Shown here: positions 24,397-33,587 of the stretch, in pieces
Numbering within the stretch: position 1 is the stretch's first letter
How the letters are laid out: the number at the start of each line of letters is the position of its first letter
From: Candidatus Binataceae bacterium
Lineage (GTDB): Bacteria > Desulfobacterota > Binatia > Binatales > Binataceae
NCBI GenBank assembly: GCA_035508495.1
Contig: DATJMX010000024.1
Coordinates: 1 to 64,000 of the forward strand
Direction: 5' to 3'
Length of the DNA stretch: 64,000 nt
Program-made: the position numbers and the translations under genes
The notes under the pieces: generated by a model
What the model saw: the letters and a program-made list of their open reading frames with translations, nothing else
What the model was told of the DNA's origin: nothing
The model's database searches: none

Positions 24397-25047
24397 ATGA
24401 TGAATTCCTCACCGATCGCGCGCCGTCCCAGCCGGCGGACACAGCAGGAACGCCGCCAACTGTCGCATCAACGGATGCTCGAGGCCGCCGTCGCATTGAT
24501 AGCACGCCAGGGCAGCAGCCGTACTACGCTCAGCGAGATCGGCGAACGTTCCGGCTATACGCACGGGCTCGTCAGCCATCGATTCGGTTCCAAGGGCGCC
24601 CTGGTGCGCGCCCTGATTGAAAAGCTGCAGCATGATTTCGGCAAGTCCGTTGAGCCGGCTCTCAAGGGAAACGACGGACTGAAGGCCTTGAAGCTCATGT
24701 GCGAGAGCTACTTGAGGGCCGCGGCCGAAAAGGAATGGCTCGCTATGTACGCGCTGATCGGCGAAGCACTTGGACCAGTTCCGGAAATCAGGCCCGACTT
24801 GGCGCAGGCCGACGAAAACTTCCGTCGCAGTATCAGGCGGCACATCGACGAAGGAATCAGAAACGGTGAGATTCGTGCGGGTGTCGACTCGCAGTCACAG
24901 TCCACATTGATCGTGGCGACGTTACGAGGCCTCGTGATCCAGCGCTTGATCGATCCGAACTCATTCAAGCTCGATGCCGTCATCAAGGACGCAACCAGAA
25001 ACCTGGAACGCGCGCTGAGGCCGGCCAAAGGGGTGTCGCGATGCTGA
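24397..25047 (+). CDS. TetR-family transcriptional regulator
   Basis: 216 residues from the ATGATG at 24397; an upstream frame to 24292 overlaps the divergent DUF35 start. The N-terminal helix-turn-helix is TTLSEIGERSGYTHGLVSHR followed by FGSKGALVRAL, the TetR layout; the C-terminal part is the helical ligand domain. It lies between the DUF35-thiolase operon and the CoA-transferase operon and overlaps the first CoA-transferase gene by seven bases. It is therefore the probable local regulator, most likely a repressor released by an acyl-CoA or other pathway ligand (inference). Confidence 0.9.
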   Translation: MMNSSPIARRPSRRTQQERRQLSHQRMLEAAVALIARQGSSRTTLSEIGERSGYTHGLVSHRFGSKGALVRALIEKLQHDFGKSVEPALKGNDGLKALKLMCESYLRAAAEKEWLAMYALIGEALGPVPEIRPDLAQADENFRRSIRRHIDEGIRNGEIRAGVDSQSQSTLIVATLRGLVIQRLIDPNSFKLDAVIKDATRNLERALRPAKGVSRC

Positions 25048-26261
25048 ACGACATTCGCGTGCTGGAAATTTCGGCTCCTGAGACGATGATGGCGGGTCGC
25101 ATCCTGGCAGATTTCGGCGCCGACGTGGTCGTGGTCGAGCCGCCCGGTGGAGCGCCGGGGCGCAGGATGGAGCCGTTTCTCGACGCGGTTCCGGGAATCG
25201 AGCGCAGCCTTGCCTGGCACGCGCTCAATCGCAACAAGCGCGCGATCACACTCGACCTGGATAGCGCGGATGGCCGCGAGCTGCTGACATTGCTCGCGGG
25301 CAACTTCGACGCGATCCTCGAAACCGCAGCGCCGGTCGGCGCGCCACTTGACAACATCGATCTTCCCGGAACGATGGTGCGCTGCACGATCAACGCATTC
25401 GCGCGTACCGGTCCGAAGAGCGATTACCTCGCGACCGATCTCCTGGTGATGGCCTCGAGTGGAGCGCCGTCGATGACGGGAGATTCGGATCGTCCTCCGC
25501 TTTTCTACTCGGTGCCGCAATCGATCATGGAAGCCGGGTCCGAAGCGGCTATCGCCGTCCTCGCTGGAATTGTCGCGCGCGATCGTGGCGCTCAAGGACA
25601 GCGCGCCGAACTCTCGGCGCGAATCGCCGCGATGATGAGTTCGATGAGCATGCCAACAATCATCGGTTCGGGAAATCACGAGCCGAGACGCGCCGAGACG
25701 ACGATTGCGGGGGTGCGCGTGCCGGCGATTTTCGAATGCGCCGACGGGTACATGCTCGTCACTGTGCCCGCGTTCGGTCCGGCATTCGGTCCGATGACGC
25801 AGCGGCTTGCGAAGTGGGCCGCGGACGAAGGCCACATGTCGCGCGAGATCGCCGACGTAAACTGGATCACATTTCCGCAGGACCTCGCCAGGAAAACTTC
25901 GACGCCAGATCATCTTCGGGCGCTGGTCGAAGGCGTTAGCTCGCTCTGCCGCGGCAAGACCAAGTCCGAGCTGGGCGCGGCGGCGCGAAAACTCGGCTTG
26001 CTCGCCGCGCCGGTGATGGACATGCGCGACGTCGCCGAGTCGCCGCAATATCGCGAGCGCGGGCTGTGGAATTCCGTGCAAATCACGCCTGACGGCCGCG
26101 AGATCGACGTACCCGCGCGCTTTGCGCAGTTCTCGAATTTCTCGATCGAAACCAAACGTCCCGCGCCCTCGCTCTCGCAGCATACGGCCCAGATTCTTTG
26201 CGATTGCGCCGATGTCTCGCCGCTCGAGTTGCAGGCGCTGTTTGTTCACGGAGTCATTTAG
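25041..26261 (+). CDS. class III CoA-transferase, subunit without the catalytic Asp
   Basis: 406 residues of the CaiB/BaiF (family III) CoA-transferases. The N-terminal part has LADFGADVVVVEPPGG and NRNKRAITLDLDS, the usual CoA-binding signatures. In family III a conserved Asp (D169 in formyl-CoA transferase) carries the acyl group. In the matching window of this protein (150-171, including FYSVPQSIMEAG) there is no Asp apart from D150 at its edge, so it probably does not form the acyl-enzyme. It overlaps the regulator gene by seven bases and abuts the second CoA-transferase gene. It is best read as the non-catalytic partner of a heteromer. Confidence 0.88.
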   Translation: MLNDIRVLEISAPETMMAGRILADFGADVVVVEPPGGAPGRRMEPFLDAVPGIERSLAWHALNRNKRAITLDLDSADGRELLTLLAGNFDAILETAAPVGAPLDNIDLPGTMVRCTINAFARTGPKSDYLATDLLVMASSGAPSMTGDSDRPPLFYSVPQSIMEAGSEAAIAVLAGIVARDRGAQGQRAELSARIAAMMSSMSMPTIIGSGNHEPRRAETTIAGVRVPAIFECADGYMLVTVPAFGPAFGPMTQRLAKWAADEGHMSREIADVNWITFPQDLARKTSTPDHLRALVEGVSSLCRGKTKSELGAAARKLGLLAAPVMDMRDVAESPQYRERGLWNSVQITPDGREIDVPARFAQFSNFSIETKRPAPSLSQHTAQILCDCADVSPLELQALFVHGVI

Positions 26262-27473
26262 ATGGCCGGTCCACTTGAGGGAATTCGCGTGCTCGACATG
26301 AGCTGGGTGATGGTCGGCCCGGTGAGCGGCCGTTATCTCGCGGACTTGGGCGCTGATGTAGTGAAGATTGAAAGTCGAAAGCGGATTGATCCGCTACGCA
26401 CGCTCGGCCCGTTCAAGGATGGCAAGCCCGGCCTGGAGCGCTCCGTTTCGTATCACAACCTCAACGCGGGCAAGCGCGGGCTGGCGATCAATATCAAAGA
26501 GCCGCGCGGCCGCGACGTGATCCTGCGCCTGGTCGACTGGGCCGACGTGGTGCTCGAAAGCTTTACGCCCGGCGTGCTCGAATCGCTCCGTCTCGACTAT
26601 GCGAATCTGAAAGCGCGCAAGCCCGGCATCATCATGGCGTCGACGAGCATCCTCGGGCAGACGGGCCCTTATGCGCAAGGCACCAGCGGCGTCGGCACCA
26701 TGGGAGCCGCGATGTCCGGAGCATCGGGTCTGCTCGGATGGCCGGATCGTGCGCCGAGCGGCACCTACGGTCCGTGGACCGACGGCGTGGCGCCGCGATT
26801 CATAGTGCCGAGCGTGCTCGCCGCGCTGCATCGAAAATCGCGCACGGGCGAAGGATGCTATATCGATGTGGCGCAGGCCGAGGCGGGAATCCAGTTCATG
26901 ATGCCGGCGTATTACGAGTATGCCGCGAACGCAACGATTCCCACGCGGCGCGGATTCGCCGGGTCGCCGCTTCGATGTCCACAGGGAGTTTATCCGTGTG
27001 CGGGCGAGGATCGCTGGATCGTGATCGATGCATCCGCCGACACACATTGGCGTAAATTGCGCGAGACTCTCGGCGGTATGTTGGCCGATGTTAAATACGA
27101 CACGCTGATCGGCAGGCTGCGCAATCGCGAAGCGATCGACGCCGCGATATCGCAATGGACGCAGATGCGCGACGCGCAGGAAACCGAAACGATGTTGCAG
27201 CGAGCTGGCGTTCCGGCGCATATCGTGTCGCGCGCCGGCGATATCGCACACGATTCGCATCTGCGGCACGTGAATCACTTGAAACGAATCGAGGATCCTG
27301 AATTCGGTGAGGCGGAAATCGAAGGTCCGCGATCATCATTTGAAGGCTCCCCGCTTCCGGAGACGCGGCGCGGGCCGCGAATCGGCGAGCATAGCACCGA
27401 GATTCTGCGCGAGTTGTGCAGGATGAACGATCGCGAGATTGCCGAGCTCAAGCAAGCCGGCGTACTGGACTAA
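26262..27473 (+). CDS. class III CoA-transferase, Asp-bearing subunit
   Basis: 403 residues of the CaiB/BaiF family, starting on the base after the stop of its partner (TAG then ATG). It has YLADLGADVVKIES, NAGKRGLAINIKE and the standard IDVAQAE strand. The predicted catalytic Asp is D174 in GPWTDGVAP, at the position of D169 in formyl-CoA transferase. With the preceding gene it matches the two-subunit arrangement known for succinyl-CoA:benzylsuccinate CoA-transferase (BbsEF), in which only one subunit carries the Asp. The CoA donor and acceptor here are unknown. Confidence 0.9.
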   Translation: MAGPLEGIRVLDMSWVMVGPVSGRYLADLGADVVKIESRKRIDPLRTLGPFKDGKPGLERSVSYHNLNAGKRGLAINIKEPRGRDVILRLVDWADVVLESFTPGVLESLRLDYANLKARKPGIIMASTSILGQTGPYAQGTSGVGTMGAAMSGASGLLGWPDRAPSGTYGPWTDGVAPRFIVPSVLAALHRKSRTGEGCYIDVAQAEAGIQFMMPAYYEYAANATIPTRRGFAGSPLRCPQGVYPCAGEDRWIVIDASADTHWRKLRETLGGMLADVKYDTLIGRLRNREAIDAAISQWTQMRDAQETETMLQRAGVPAHIVSRAGDIAHDSHLRHVNHLKRIEDPEFGEAEIEGPRSSFEGSPLPETRRGPRIGEHSTEILRELCRMNDREIAELKQAGVLD

Positions 27474-27490
27474 AGGACGGAGGAATTTCA

Positions 27491-28282
27491 GTGAGCAAAA
27501 ACATTCTTGATTTGAGCGGACGCGTCGGTCTCGTAACCGGTGCAGGTCAGGGCGTCGGGCGCGCGGTCGCGCTCAGGTTCGCGGAGAACAACGCGGCGGG
27601 AGTGGTCGTCAACGATTTCAACCTGGCGCGCGCCGAGGCGGTCGCCGCGGAAGTCGAGAAACTGGGAGTTAGCGCACTGGCGGTTCAGTGCGACGTGACC
27701 AGCTACGAATCGGTCAGCGAGATGTTTGCGAAAGCGCGCGCCAAGTTCGGCAAGGTCGATATCCTCGTGAACAACGCCGGTAACGCGGGCCCCGATCCGA
27801 GCAAGGTCGCGCGCAAGCCCTTCTGGGAGCAGGAGCCGAAAGACTGGGAGCCGTTCCTCGCGACCAATCTGATCGGCGTTTTCAACTGCGTGCGCCTAGC
27901 GGCGCCGCCAATGATCGCAAACAAGTATGGCAAGCTGGTTACCGTCATCTCCGACGCCGGCCGCGTCGGCGAGCCGAACCTGGAAATCTACTCCGGCGCG
28001 AAAGCGGGAGCGGCGGGCTTCATGCGCGCGGTCGCCAAGGATCTCGGCCGCGCCAACATCACGGCGAATTGCGTTGCCCTTGGGACAACCCGCACACCCG
28101 CGGTAGAACGCGGCCTCGGCGATCCCGAACACGTGAAACGGATGCTGAAGTTCTATCAGATCAAACGCGTCGGCGAGCCCGAGGACGCCGCCAACCTGGT
28201 ACTGTTCCTCAGCTCCGACGCGTCGGGCTGGATCACGGGCCAGACGTATCCAGTCAACGGCGGTTACTCATTCTCGATGTAA
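27491..28282 (+). CDS. short-chain dehydrogenase/reductase
   Basis: 263 residues from the GTG at 27491, which has a GGAGGA ribosome site eight bases upstream; an earlier in-frame start lies inside the CoA-transferase gene. The SDR signatures are TGAGQGVG (16-23), NNAG, S154 and YSGAK (Y167, K171). The preceding strand ends in ND, compatible with NAD(H). It lies in the rightward operon between the CoA-transferase pair and the enoyl-CoA hydratase, a place fitting a 3-hydroxyacyl-CoA dehydrogenase. It differs from the SDR at 20863, the two together resembling the BbsC/BbsD pair, although both here keep the catalytic residues. Confidence 0.9.
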   Translation: MSKNILDLSGRVGLVTGAGQGVGRAVALRFAENNAAGVVVNDFNLARAEAVAAEVEKLGVSALAVQCDVTSYESVSEMFAKARAKFGKVDILVNNAGNAGPDPSKVARKPFWEQEPKDWEPFLATNLIGVFNCVRLAAPPMIANKYGKLVTVISDAGRVGEPNLEIYSGAKAGAAGFMRAVAKDLGRANITANCVALGTTRTPAVERGLGDPEHVKRMLKFYQIKRVGEPEDAANLVLFLSSDASGWITGQTYPVNGGYSFSM

Positions 28283-28293
28283 AAGGAGCGCCC

Positions 28294-29124
28294 GTGAAAT
28301 ACGAGACCATAATTCTGGAACGCAAAGACGGCATCGGATACCTCACTCTCAATCGCCCCGAGCGCGCCAACACGATCAGTTTCCAGCTCATGATAGACGT
28401 GGTGAACGCGATGGAGGAGGTCGAGCAGGACAAGGAATATCGCGTCGTGATCGTCACCGGCGCGGGCGGCAAGCATTTCTGCGGCGGAGCCGATCTGCGC
28501 GACTTTGCCGAGCGCGCGCGCGAGCGGGCCAAATCGAATCCGGAGCAGAGCGGCGAGCGGCAGGGCGGTGGTGACTTCGTGTCACCGCGTCGCGACCTGT
28601 TCAGCGCGCTCGAAGAATCGCGCGTGCCGGTGATCGCCGCGATCAACGGCGCCGCAATGGGCGGCGGATGCGAGATCGCGCTCGCCTGCGATATCCGCGT
28701 GCTCGCCGACAGCGCTCAAGTCGGACTGCCGGAGATTCGCTTCGGCGCGCTGCCCGCCGGCGGCGGTACGCAGCGGCTGCCGCGCCTGGTCGGCGCCGGA
28801 ATCGCCAAGGAGATGATCTTCAGCGGCCTGCCCTACACCGCCGAGGACGCGCTGCGCATCGGACTGGTCAACAAGGTCGTGCCCGCGGCGGAGTTGATCC
28901 CCGAATGCGAGAAAATCGCGCGCGTATATATCGAGCGCGCGGCGTATGCGCTCAAAACCGCCAAGGCGCTGATCAATCGCGGCGTCGAACTTTCCCTGAA
29001 AGATGGCCTCGCGCTGGAACGTAAAATGATCGCCGAGATGGCGACGCCCGAGGAGCGCAAGGCGGCGCAGGATGCCGCCGCCGCGTCGCAGAAGACCTAC
29101 GCCAGGATCTTCGGCCGCTCCTAG
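28294..29124 (+). CDS. enoyl-CoA hydratase/isomerase family protein
   Basis: 276 residues from the GTG at 28294 with an AAGGAG ribosome site; the longer frame upstream overlaps the SDR gene. Crotonase-fold signatures are clear: the oxyanion-hole segment GKHFCGGADL, and both catalytic glutamates, E127 in GGGCEIALACD and E147 in LPEIRFG, so hydratase activity is likely. It sits 11 bases after the SDR and in a beta-oxidation-like order. In the bbs-like reading it would be the counterpart of BbsH. An insertion of about 20 charged residues (FAERARERAKSNPEQSGER) after the first motif is longer than in many family members. Confidence 0.92.
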   Translation: MKYETIILERKDGIGYLTLNRPERANTISFQLMIDVVNAMEEVEQDKEYRVVIVTGAGGKHFCGGADLRDFAERARERAKSNPEQSGERQGGGDFVSPRRDLFSALEESRVPVIAAINGAAMGGGCEIALACDIRVLADSAQVGLPEIRFGALPAGGGTQRLPRLVGAGIAKEMIFSGLPYTAEDALRIGLVNKVVPAAELIPECEKIARVYIERAAYALKTAKALINRGVELSLKDGLALERKMIAEMATPEERKAAQDAAAASQKTYARIFGRS

Positions 29125-29147
29125 CCGATCGATGGGAGATTGGATAT

Positions 29148-30182
29148 ATGCCGTCAGGAGCTGATTTCTCTGGACGGGTTGACCAGGCGTGGCTCGAGCA
29201 ATACCGCGAACAGATCCTCGAGCCTGAGCTTCCCATCGTCGATCCGCATCACCATTTGTGGAGCCGCGCCGGCAGCGTCTATCTCTTTTCCGAGCTTCTG
29301 GCGGATATCACAAGCGGTCACAATGTCCGCGCGACCGTCTTCGAAGAGTGCGGCTCCATGTACAGGGCCGATGGGCCCGAGGAGTTTCGCTCGCTGGGCG
29401 AAACCGAGTTCGTTACCGGAATAGCCGCGATGAGCGCGAGCGGCGGCTTCGGCCCGGCGCGCGCCTGCGCGGCGATCGTCGGCAGCGTCAACCTGATGCT
29501 GGGATCGCGCGTCGAGCCGATTCTGCAAGCACATCTTGCAACCAGTGGCGGGCGCTTCAAGGGCATCCGCTTTTCGACGGCCTGGGATGCCGATGAACGC
29601 GTGCACAAAGTCGTGCCGCGCCCGAGGATGCTCGCAGAGAAGCAGTTCCGCGACGGGTATCAGTGTCTGGCGCGCCTCGGCCTTACATTCGATGCGTGGG
29701 TCTACCATCCGCAGTTGAGCGAGGTGGCAGCGCTGGCCGCGGATTTCCCGCAAACGCCGATCGTCCTGAATCATTTCGGCGCGCCGATCCTTGGCGGCCC
29801 GAATCGCGGGCGCGAGGCGGAAGTCTTTGCTGACTGGCGCGATGGGATGACTGCATTGGCTTCGCAGCAAAATGTCTATGTGAAGCTGGGCGCGCTGCCG
29901 GTGCGGCGCGCGGAGAAGTCTGGCGCGGAGAAGGCGTCGCCGCTGTCGTCGGAGGAGATCGCCGCGGCGTGGCGGCCGTTCTTTGAAGTTTGTGTCGAGC
30001 AATTCGGTGCGCGGCGATGCATGTTCGAAAGCAATTTCCCGGTGCAAAAGCGCTGGTGCAGCTACGCCGTCCTGTGGAATGCCTTTAAACGCCTCGCGAG
30101 CGGCGCATCGGCCGACGAGAAGTCCGCGCTGTTCGGTGGCGCCGCCGCGCGAGCTTATAAACTTCCCGCTAAGCTCTTCTAA
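29148..30182 (+). CDS. amidohydrolase-2 family (TIM-barrel) hydrolase
   Basis: 344 residues. The start of the barrel has PIVDPHHHLW (HxH metal site, H34-H36), and the later LNHFGAPI and FESNFPV segments are typical of the amidohydrolase-2 / 2-pyrone-4,6-dicarboxylate-lactonase-like group. These hydrolyse or decarboxylate cyclic esters and acids of aromatic or alicyclic metabolism. As the last gene of the rightward operon it may open a ring or cleave a lactone in the pathway. Substrate and metal content are not determined. Confidence 0.85.
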   Translation: MPSGADFSGRVDQAWLEQYREQILEPELPIVDPHHHLWSRAGSVYLFSELLADITSGHNVRATVFEECGSMYRADGPEEFRSLGETEFVTGIAAMSASGGFGPARACAAIVGSVNLMLGSRVEPILQAHLATSGGRFKGIRFSTAWDADERVHKVVPRPRMLAEKQFRDGYQCLARLGLTFDAWVYHPQLSEVAALAADFPQTPIVLNHFGAPILGGPNRGREAEVFADWRDGMTALASQQNVYVKLGALPVRRAEKSGAEKASPLSSEEIAAAWRPFFEVCVEQFGARRCMFESNFPVQKRWCSYAVLWNAFKRLASGASADEKSALFGGAAARAYKLPAKLF

Positions 30183-30387
30183 GCGGCCTCCGATCGCAAT
30201 CGTTCTGGATCGTTGGCGCTAGCTGCCAGTCACGATCGTTCCGCACATTTTTCTTCTGATGCCTTGATCGGGGCGGCGTCGACGTTCATCGATTGGAAAT
30301 TAGATTCAGAAAGATGTAGCACATCTCTGCAGAGATAACCGCCGCGTAGCCTGCGTTTGAGCAGGACGCCGACATGTTGCGTGTGCG

Positions 30388-33300
30388 ATGGAAGACCCCG
30401 TCTTACCGGAATCAGGCGCTCCGACCGCGAACTTCATTGGGCGCGCGCGCGAGCTGGCGGAGCTGCGCGCCGGGCTTGACGACGCGATCGAAGGGCGGGG
30501 GCGAGTTTTCCTACTTGCTGGCGAGCCAGGAATCGGCAAGACGCGGCTCGCTGAGGAGCTCGCGCGACACGCGGTCAAGCGCGGGATACAGGTGCTGTGG
30601 GGGCGATGCTGGGAGGGCGGCGGCGCGCCCGCCTACTGGCCGCTAATCCAGATCGTTCGCGGATGCTTCGAAGGGCGCGACGCCGGCCAGGTCGAAGTTC
30701 TGCTCGGAGCAGGCACGAGAGAAATCTCTCAGCTCGTTCCCGAATTCAGGTCCACGCGGCAGTCAACTGATGAGCCGCGTACAGCATCCGATCCGCAAGC
30801 GGCGCGTTTTCGGCTCTTTGGCTCGGTGGCAACGCTGCTGAAGAATGTCGCGCGAATCGCTCCCCTACTGGTCATAATCGAGGACCTCCACGACGCCGAC
30901 CAGCCCTCGCTCGAGTTGCTGCGCTTCATAGCGCGCGAGACCAAGGGCGCGCGCATCGTGATAGTCGGCTCGTTTCGCGAGGCGGAAGTCCGGCAATCGC
31001 CTGAATTGGGCAAGCTGGTTGGCGATCTCATTCGCGAGGCCCTGACGATTCCACTCTCGGGTCTCAGCCAGAACGAGATCGGGCAATTCATAGAACGCAG
31101 CTCGGGACACAGAGCCAATGAACCGCTGGTCGCAGAACTATACAAGGCGACCAACGGCAATCCGCTCTATGTCGATGGAATCGTCAGGCTGCTTATCGCC
31201 GAAGGCATGGGCGATCGCGCGGCCAGCGGGTTCGAGATTCCGCTTGGAGTGCGAGAGGCAATTCGGCGGCGCCTCGCGATGCTGCCGGAAAAGGCGAACG
31301 CGGCACTTTCTATCGCGTCGATTATAGGTAACGATTTCGACCCGCGGCTTCTCGAGCGCGTTTCGGGAAGTTCGGCACCACAACTGGCCGAGCAACTCGA
31401 GGAAGCGGCGCGAATCGGAATCGTCACAAGCGGCGCGCGGCCGAACCCGCCGTGGCGCTTTACCCATGCACTGGTTCGCGAGGTGCTGTACAGGGATTTG
31501 TCGCCAAATCGACGGATCGAGATACATGCCAGGATTGCCGTCGCGCTGGAGAAAACTTACCACGACGATCTGAAACCTCACTTGGCGGCGCTCGCGTATC
31601 ATTTCACCGCGGCCAACGAAGTAGCGAAAGCGATCGATTACTCGATCAGCGCCGGCACCGCCGCGGCCGAAGTGTTTGCGTATCATGCCGCCCGATCGCA
31701 TTGGGAAACAGCGCTGGAACTCATGAAGGCGCAATCGGCAAGCGGCGAGCAGCGCGCTGCGCTCGCGAGAGAACTGTCCTCGCTATGTTTTTCGATCGAT
31801 TACGAAAGCGCGATTCGCTACGCGCACGAAGCGCTGGTCCTCTACGAGAGCCTCGGCGACCAAGCGGGAGCGGGGGAATGCCACAGTTCGCTCGGCATGA
31901 ACTATGCCGTGCCTTACGAACGGACCACGGATATCGCCTTGGCGCGCGAGCATTTTCGCAAGGCCGAGGCCATTCTCTCCAAGCGGCCCGAGGGGCTGGC
32001 GCTGGCACGTGTCTATACAGGAATCACACAGATAGCATTTGTAAACCGGCGGACGGCGGAAGGCGTGTCGGCAGGGAAGCGCGCTATGCAGCTGGCGGAG
32101 CGGTTTCATGACGAAGCACGATGGGCTGGCACCGGGATCCAGTACGCATTGCATCTAGTCGCGACCGGCCAGTTGGCCGAATGCCGCGCCGTTCAGGAGC
32201 GGGCGTGGCAGATCATCGATCGGTTGAACATCGCGAGCCTGGGATTCATATCGAGCTGGAGCGGCGGCACGTGCGCCGTGTTCTTCCTGGACCCGCGCGA
32301 TGCTCAGCGCTGGTACGAACGTGAGCTTGGCAAACCGCGCGTCGCGCTGTATCGGCCCTTCTTGCAGGCACTCCTCGGCGACGCGCTGGCGCGGGCTGGC
32401 GATCTCGAGGGCGCACGCCGTCTGCCTCGCGCAACGCCACTCGTCGAAGCTCGCGCCGACTTTCTCTTCTGCGAGGGCCGATGGGACGAGGCCGAGGCGC
32501 TCATCAAGCAGCAGGCGCCGAATCTGCGCCGCGCGGGCGACCTTGCGTCGCTGGCAATTTGCTTGAACATCCTTGCCAACATCTGCCGGGTCAGCGGCAG
32601 GGCGGACGAAGCACTTGGCGTATTCGAAGACTTCTTTGCCACGGGGAATGGCGAGGCCCAGATCGGATACGAGATCCTGGTCCGACCGGTATGTGCAGCC
32701 CTTCACGCTCTGGCGGGCCGCATGGGAGACGCCGAGCGCGAGCTGGCGCGCTGCCGCGAGATTATGGCGCACGGAGAAGACTGGCGCGGGCTAGCCGGCG
32801 GCGTGGCTCGCGGAGAGGCGGTCCTCGCCGCTGCCCAGGGCCGAATCAAACAGGCGACCGATCACTTCGAGAAGGCGGTCGAGATCTTTCGCCGATACCA
32901 GGTGCCGTTCGAGGAAGCCGACACGCTCTGCTACTGGGGCCAGGCGCTGATCGCGGCTGGCGATGAGACTCGTGCAAATGAGAAGTTCGACTCCGCGATC
33001 GCGATATACCGGCGATGCGCCAGCGGTGAGAAATGGATCGAGCGTGTCGAGGCCATGAGTGCCACCGCAGCGTCGGCAATCCGTATCTCGCCCGCTAAGC
33101 TCGATGCGAAATCCGGAGCGCCGCCGACTGAAGCGGAGTTTCGCAGCGAAGGTGACTATTGGACGATGTCGTGGGGCGGCAAGACCTCGCGCCTCAAGGA
33201 GCGCAAGGGGTTCGCTTTCATTGCGTGGCTGCTGCGGCATCCGGGCCAGGAGTTTCCCGCCGCGGAACTGGTCGCCGTTGTCGAGGCGGTGTCACTGAGA

Positions 33301-33510
33301 ATGCCTGCCGAGACTGAAATGCGCAACGGCGAGGCGAGCGTCGCGCTGAGGCTGGAACGTGCGCGCCTCGCGGTAACCAAAAACGTGAAGAGCGCGATCG
33401 ACAAGATTCGCGAGGAAACACCCGAGATGGGTCGGCACCTCGCGCAAAGTATCCGCACCGGTAAATTCTGCGCCTACCTGCCGAAAGCGCCTACGACCTG
33501 GCGTTTCTAA
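30388..33510 (+). CDS. large AAA-type ATPase with TPR region
   Basis: 1040 residues. Walker A is GEPGIGKT (45-52) and Walker B about 160-171 (LLVIIEDLHDAD), in an AAA/STAND-type NTPase domain beginning with FIGRARELAEL. A long helical region (about 440-890) resembles TPR repeats. The last 120 residues (from YWTMSWGGKTSRLKERKG) form a domain found behind such ATPases in other bacteria, perhaps a winged-helix-like output. There is no LuxR-type helix-turn-helix that I can see, unlike MalT-type regulators. Role unknown; a signal-sensing ATPase is likely. It is transcribed from its own region and ends facing the amidase gene. Confidence 0.87.
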   Translation: MEDPVLPESGAPTANFIGRARELAELRAGLDDAIEGRGRVFLLAGEPGIGKTRLAEELARHAVKRGIQVLWGRCWEGGGAPAYWPLIQIVRGCFEGRDAGQVEVLLGAGTREISQLVPEFRSTRQSTDEPRTASDPQAARFRLFGSVATLLKNVARIAPLLVIIEDLHDADQPSLELLRFIARETKGARIVIVGSFREAEVRQSPELGKLVGDLIREALTIPLSGLSQNEIGQFIERSSGHRANEPLVAELYKATNGNPLYVDGIVRLLIAEGMGDRAASGFEIPLGVREAIRRRLAMLPEKANAALSIASIIGNDFDPRLLERVSGSSAPQLAEQLEEAARIGIVTSGARPNPPWRFTHALVREVLYRDLSPNRRIEIHARIAVALEKTYHDDLKPHLAALAYHFTAANEVAKAIDYSISAGTAAAEVFAYHAARSHWETALELMKAQSASGEQRAALARELSSLCFSIDYESAIRYAHEALVLYESLGDQAGAGECHSSLGMNYAVPYERTTDIALAREHFRKAEAILSKRPEGLALARVYTGITQIAFVNRRTAEGVSAGKRAMQLAERFHDEARWAGTGIQYALHLVATGQLAECRAVQERAWQIIDRLNIASLGFISSWSGGTCAVFFLDPRDAQRWYERELGKPRVALYRPFLQALLGDALARAGDLEGARRLPRATPLVEARADFLFCEGRWDEAEALIKQQAPNLRRAGDLASLAICLNILANICRVSGRADEALGVFEDFFATGNGEAQIGYEILVRPVCAALHALAGRMGDAERELARCREIMAHGEDWRGLAGGVARGEAVLAAAQGRIKQATDHFEKAVEIFRRYQVPFEEADTLCYWGQALIAAGDETRANEKFDSAIAIYRRCASGEKWIERVEAMSATAASAIRISPAKLDAKSGAPPTEAEFRSEGDYWTMSWGGKTSRLKERKGFAFIAWLLRHPGQEFPAAELVAVVEAVSLRMPAETEMRNGEASVALRLERARLAVTKNVKSAIDKIREETPEMGRHLAQSIRTGKFCAYLPKAPTTWRF

Positions 33511-33530
33511 ATCCGCTGCTTGAAAAAATT

Positions 33531-33562
33531 GCGGGGCTTGCCGAATCGGCGGCAAGCCCCGC
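33531..33562 (-). terminator. strong intrinsic terminator between convergent genes
   Basis: A perfect 13-base-pair GC-rich stem (GCGGGGCTTGCCG with its reverse complement) and a six-base loop. Read leftward it is followed by AATTTTTTC, a run of T, so it is an intrinsic terminator for the secreted amidase gene. On the other strand there is no T run, but the hairpin could also end the ATPase transcript. Confidence 0.85.
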
Positions 33563-33587
33563 GGTTAGAGGTTGATCGGCGCCTGGT

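Noticed and set aside
24708..26249. 513-codon leftward frame opposite the TetR and CoA-transferase genes
   Set aside because: It is the antisense of two recognisable genes; Arg/His-rich composition and lack of motifs mark it as a shadow frame.
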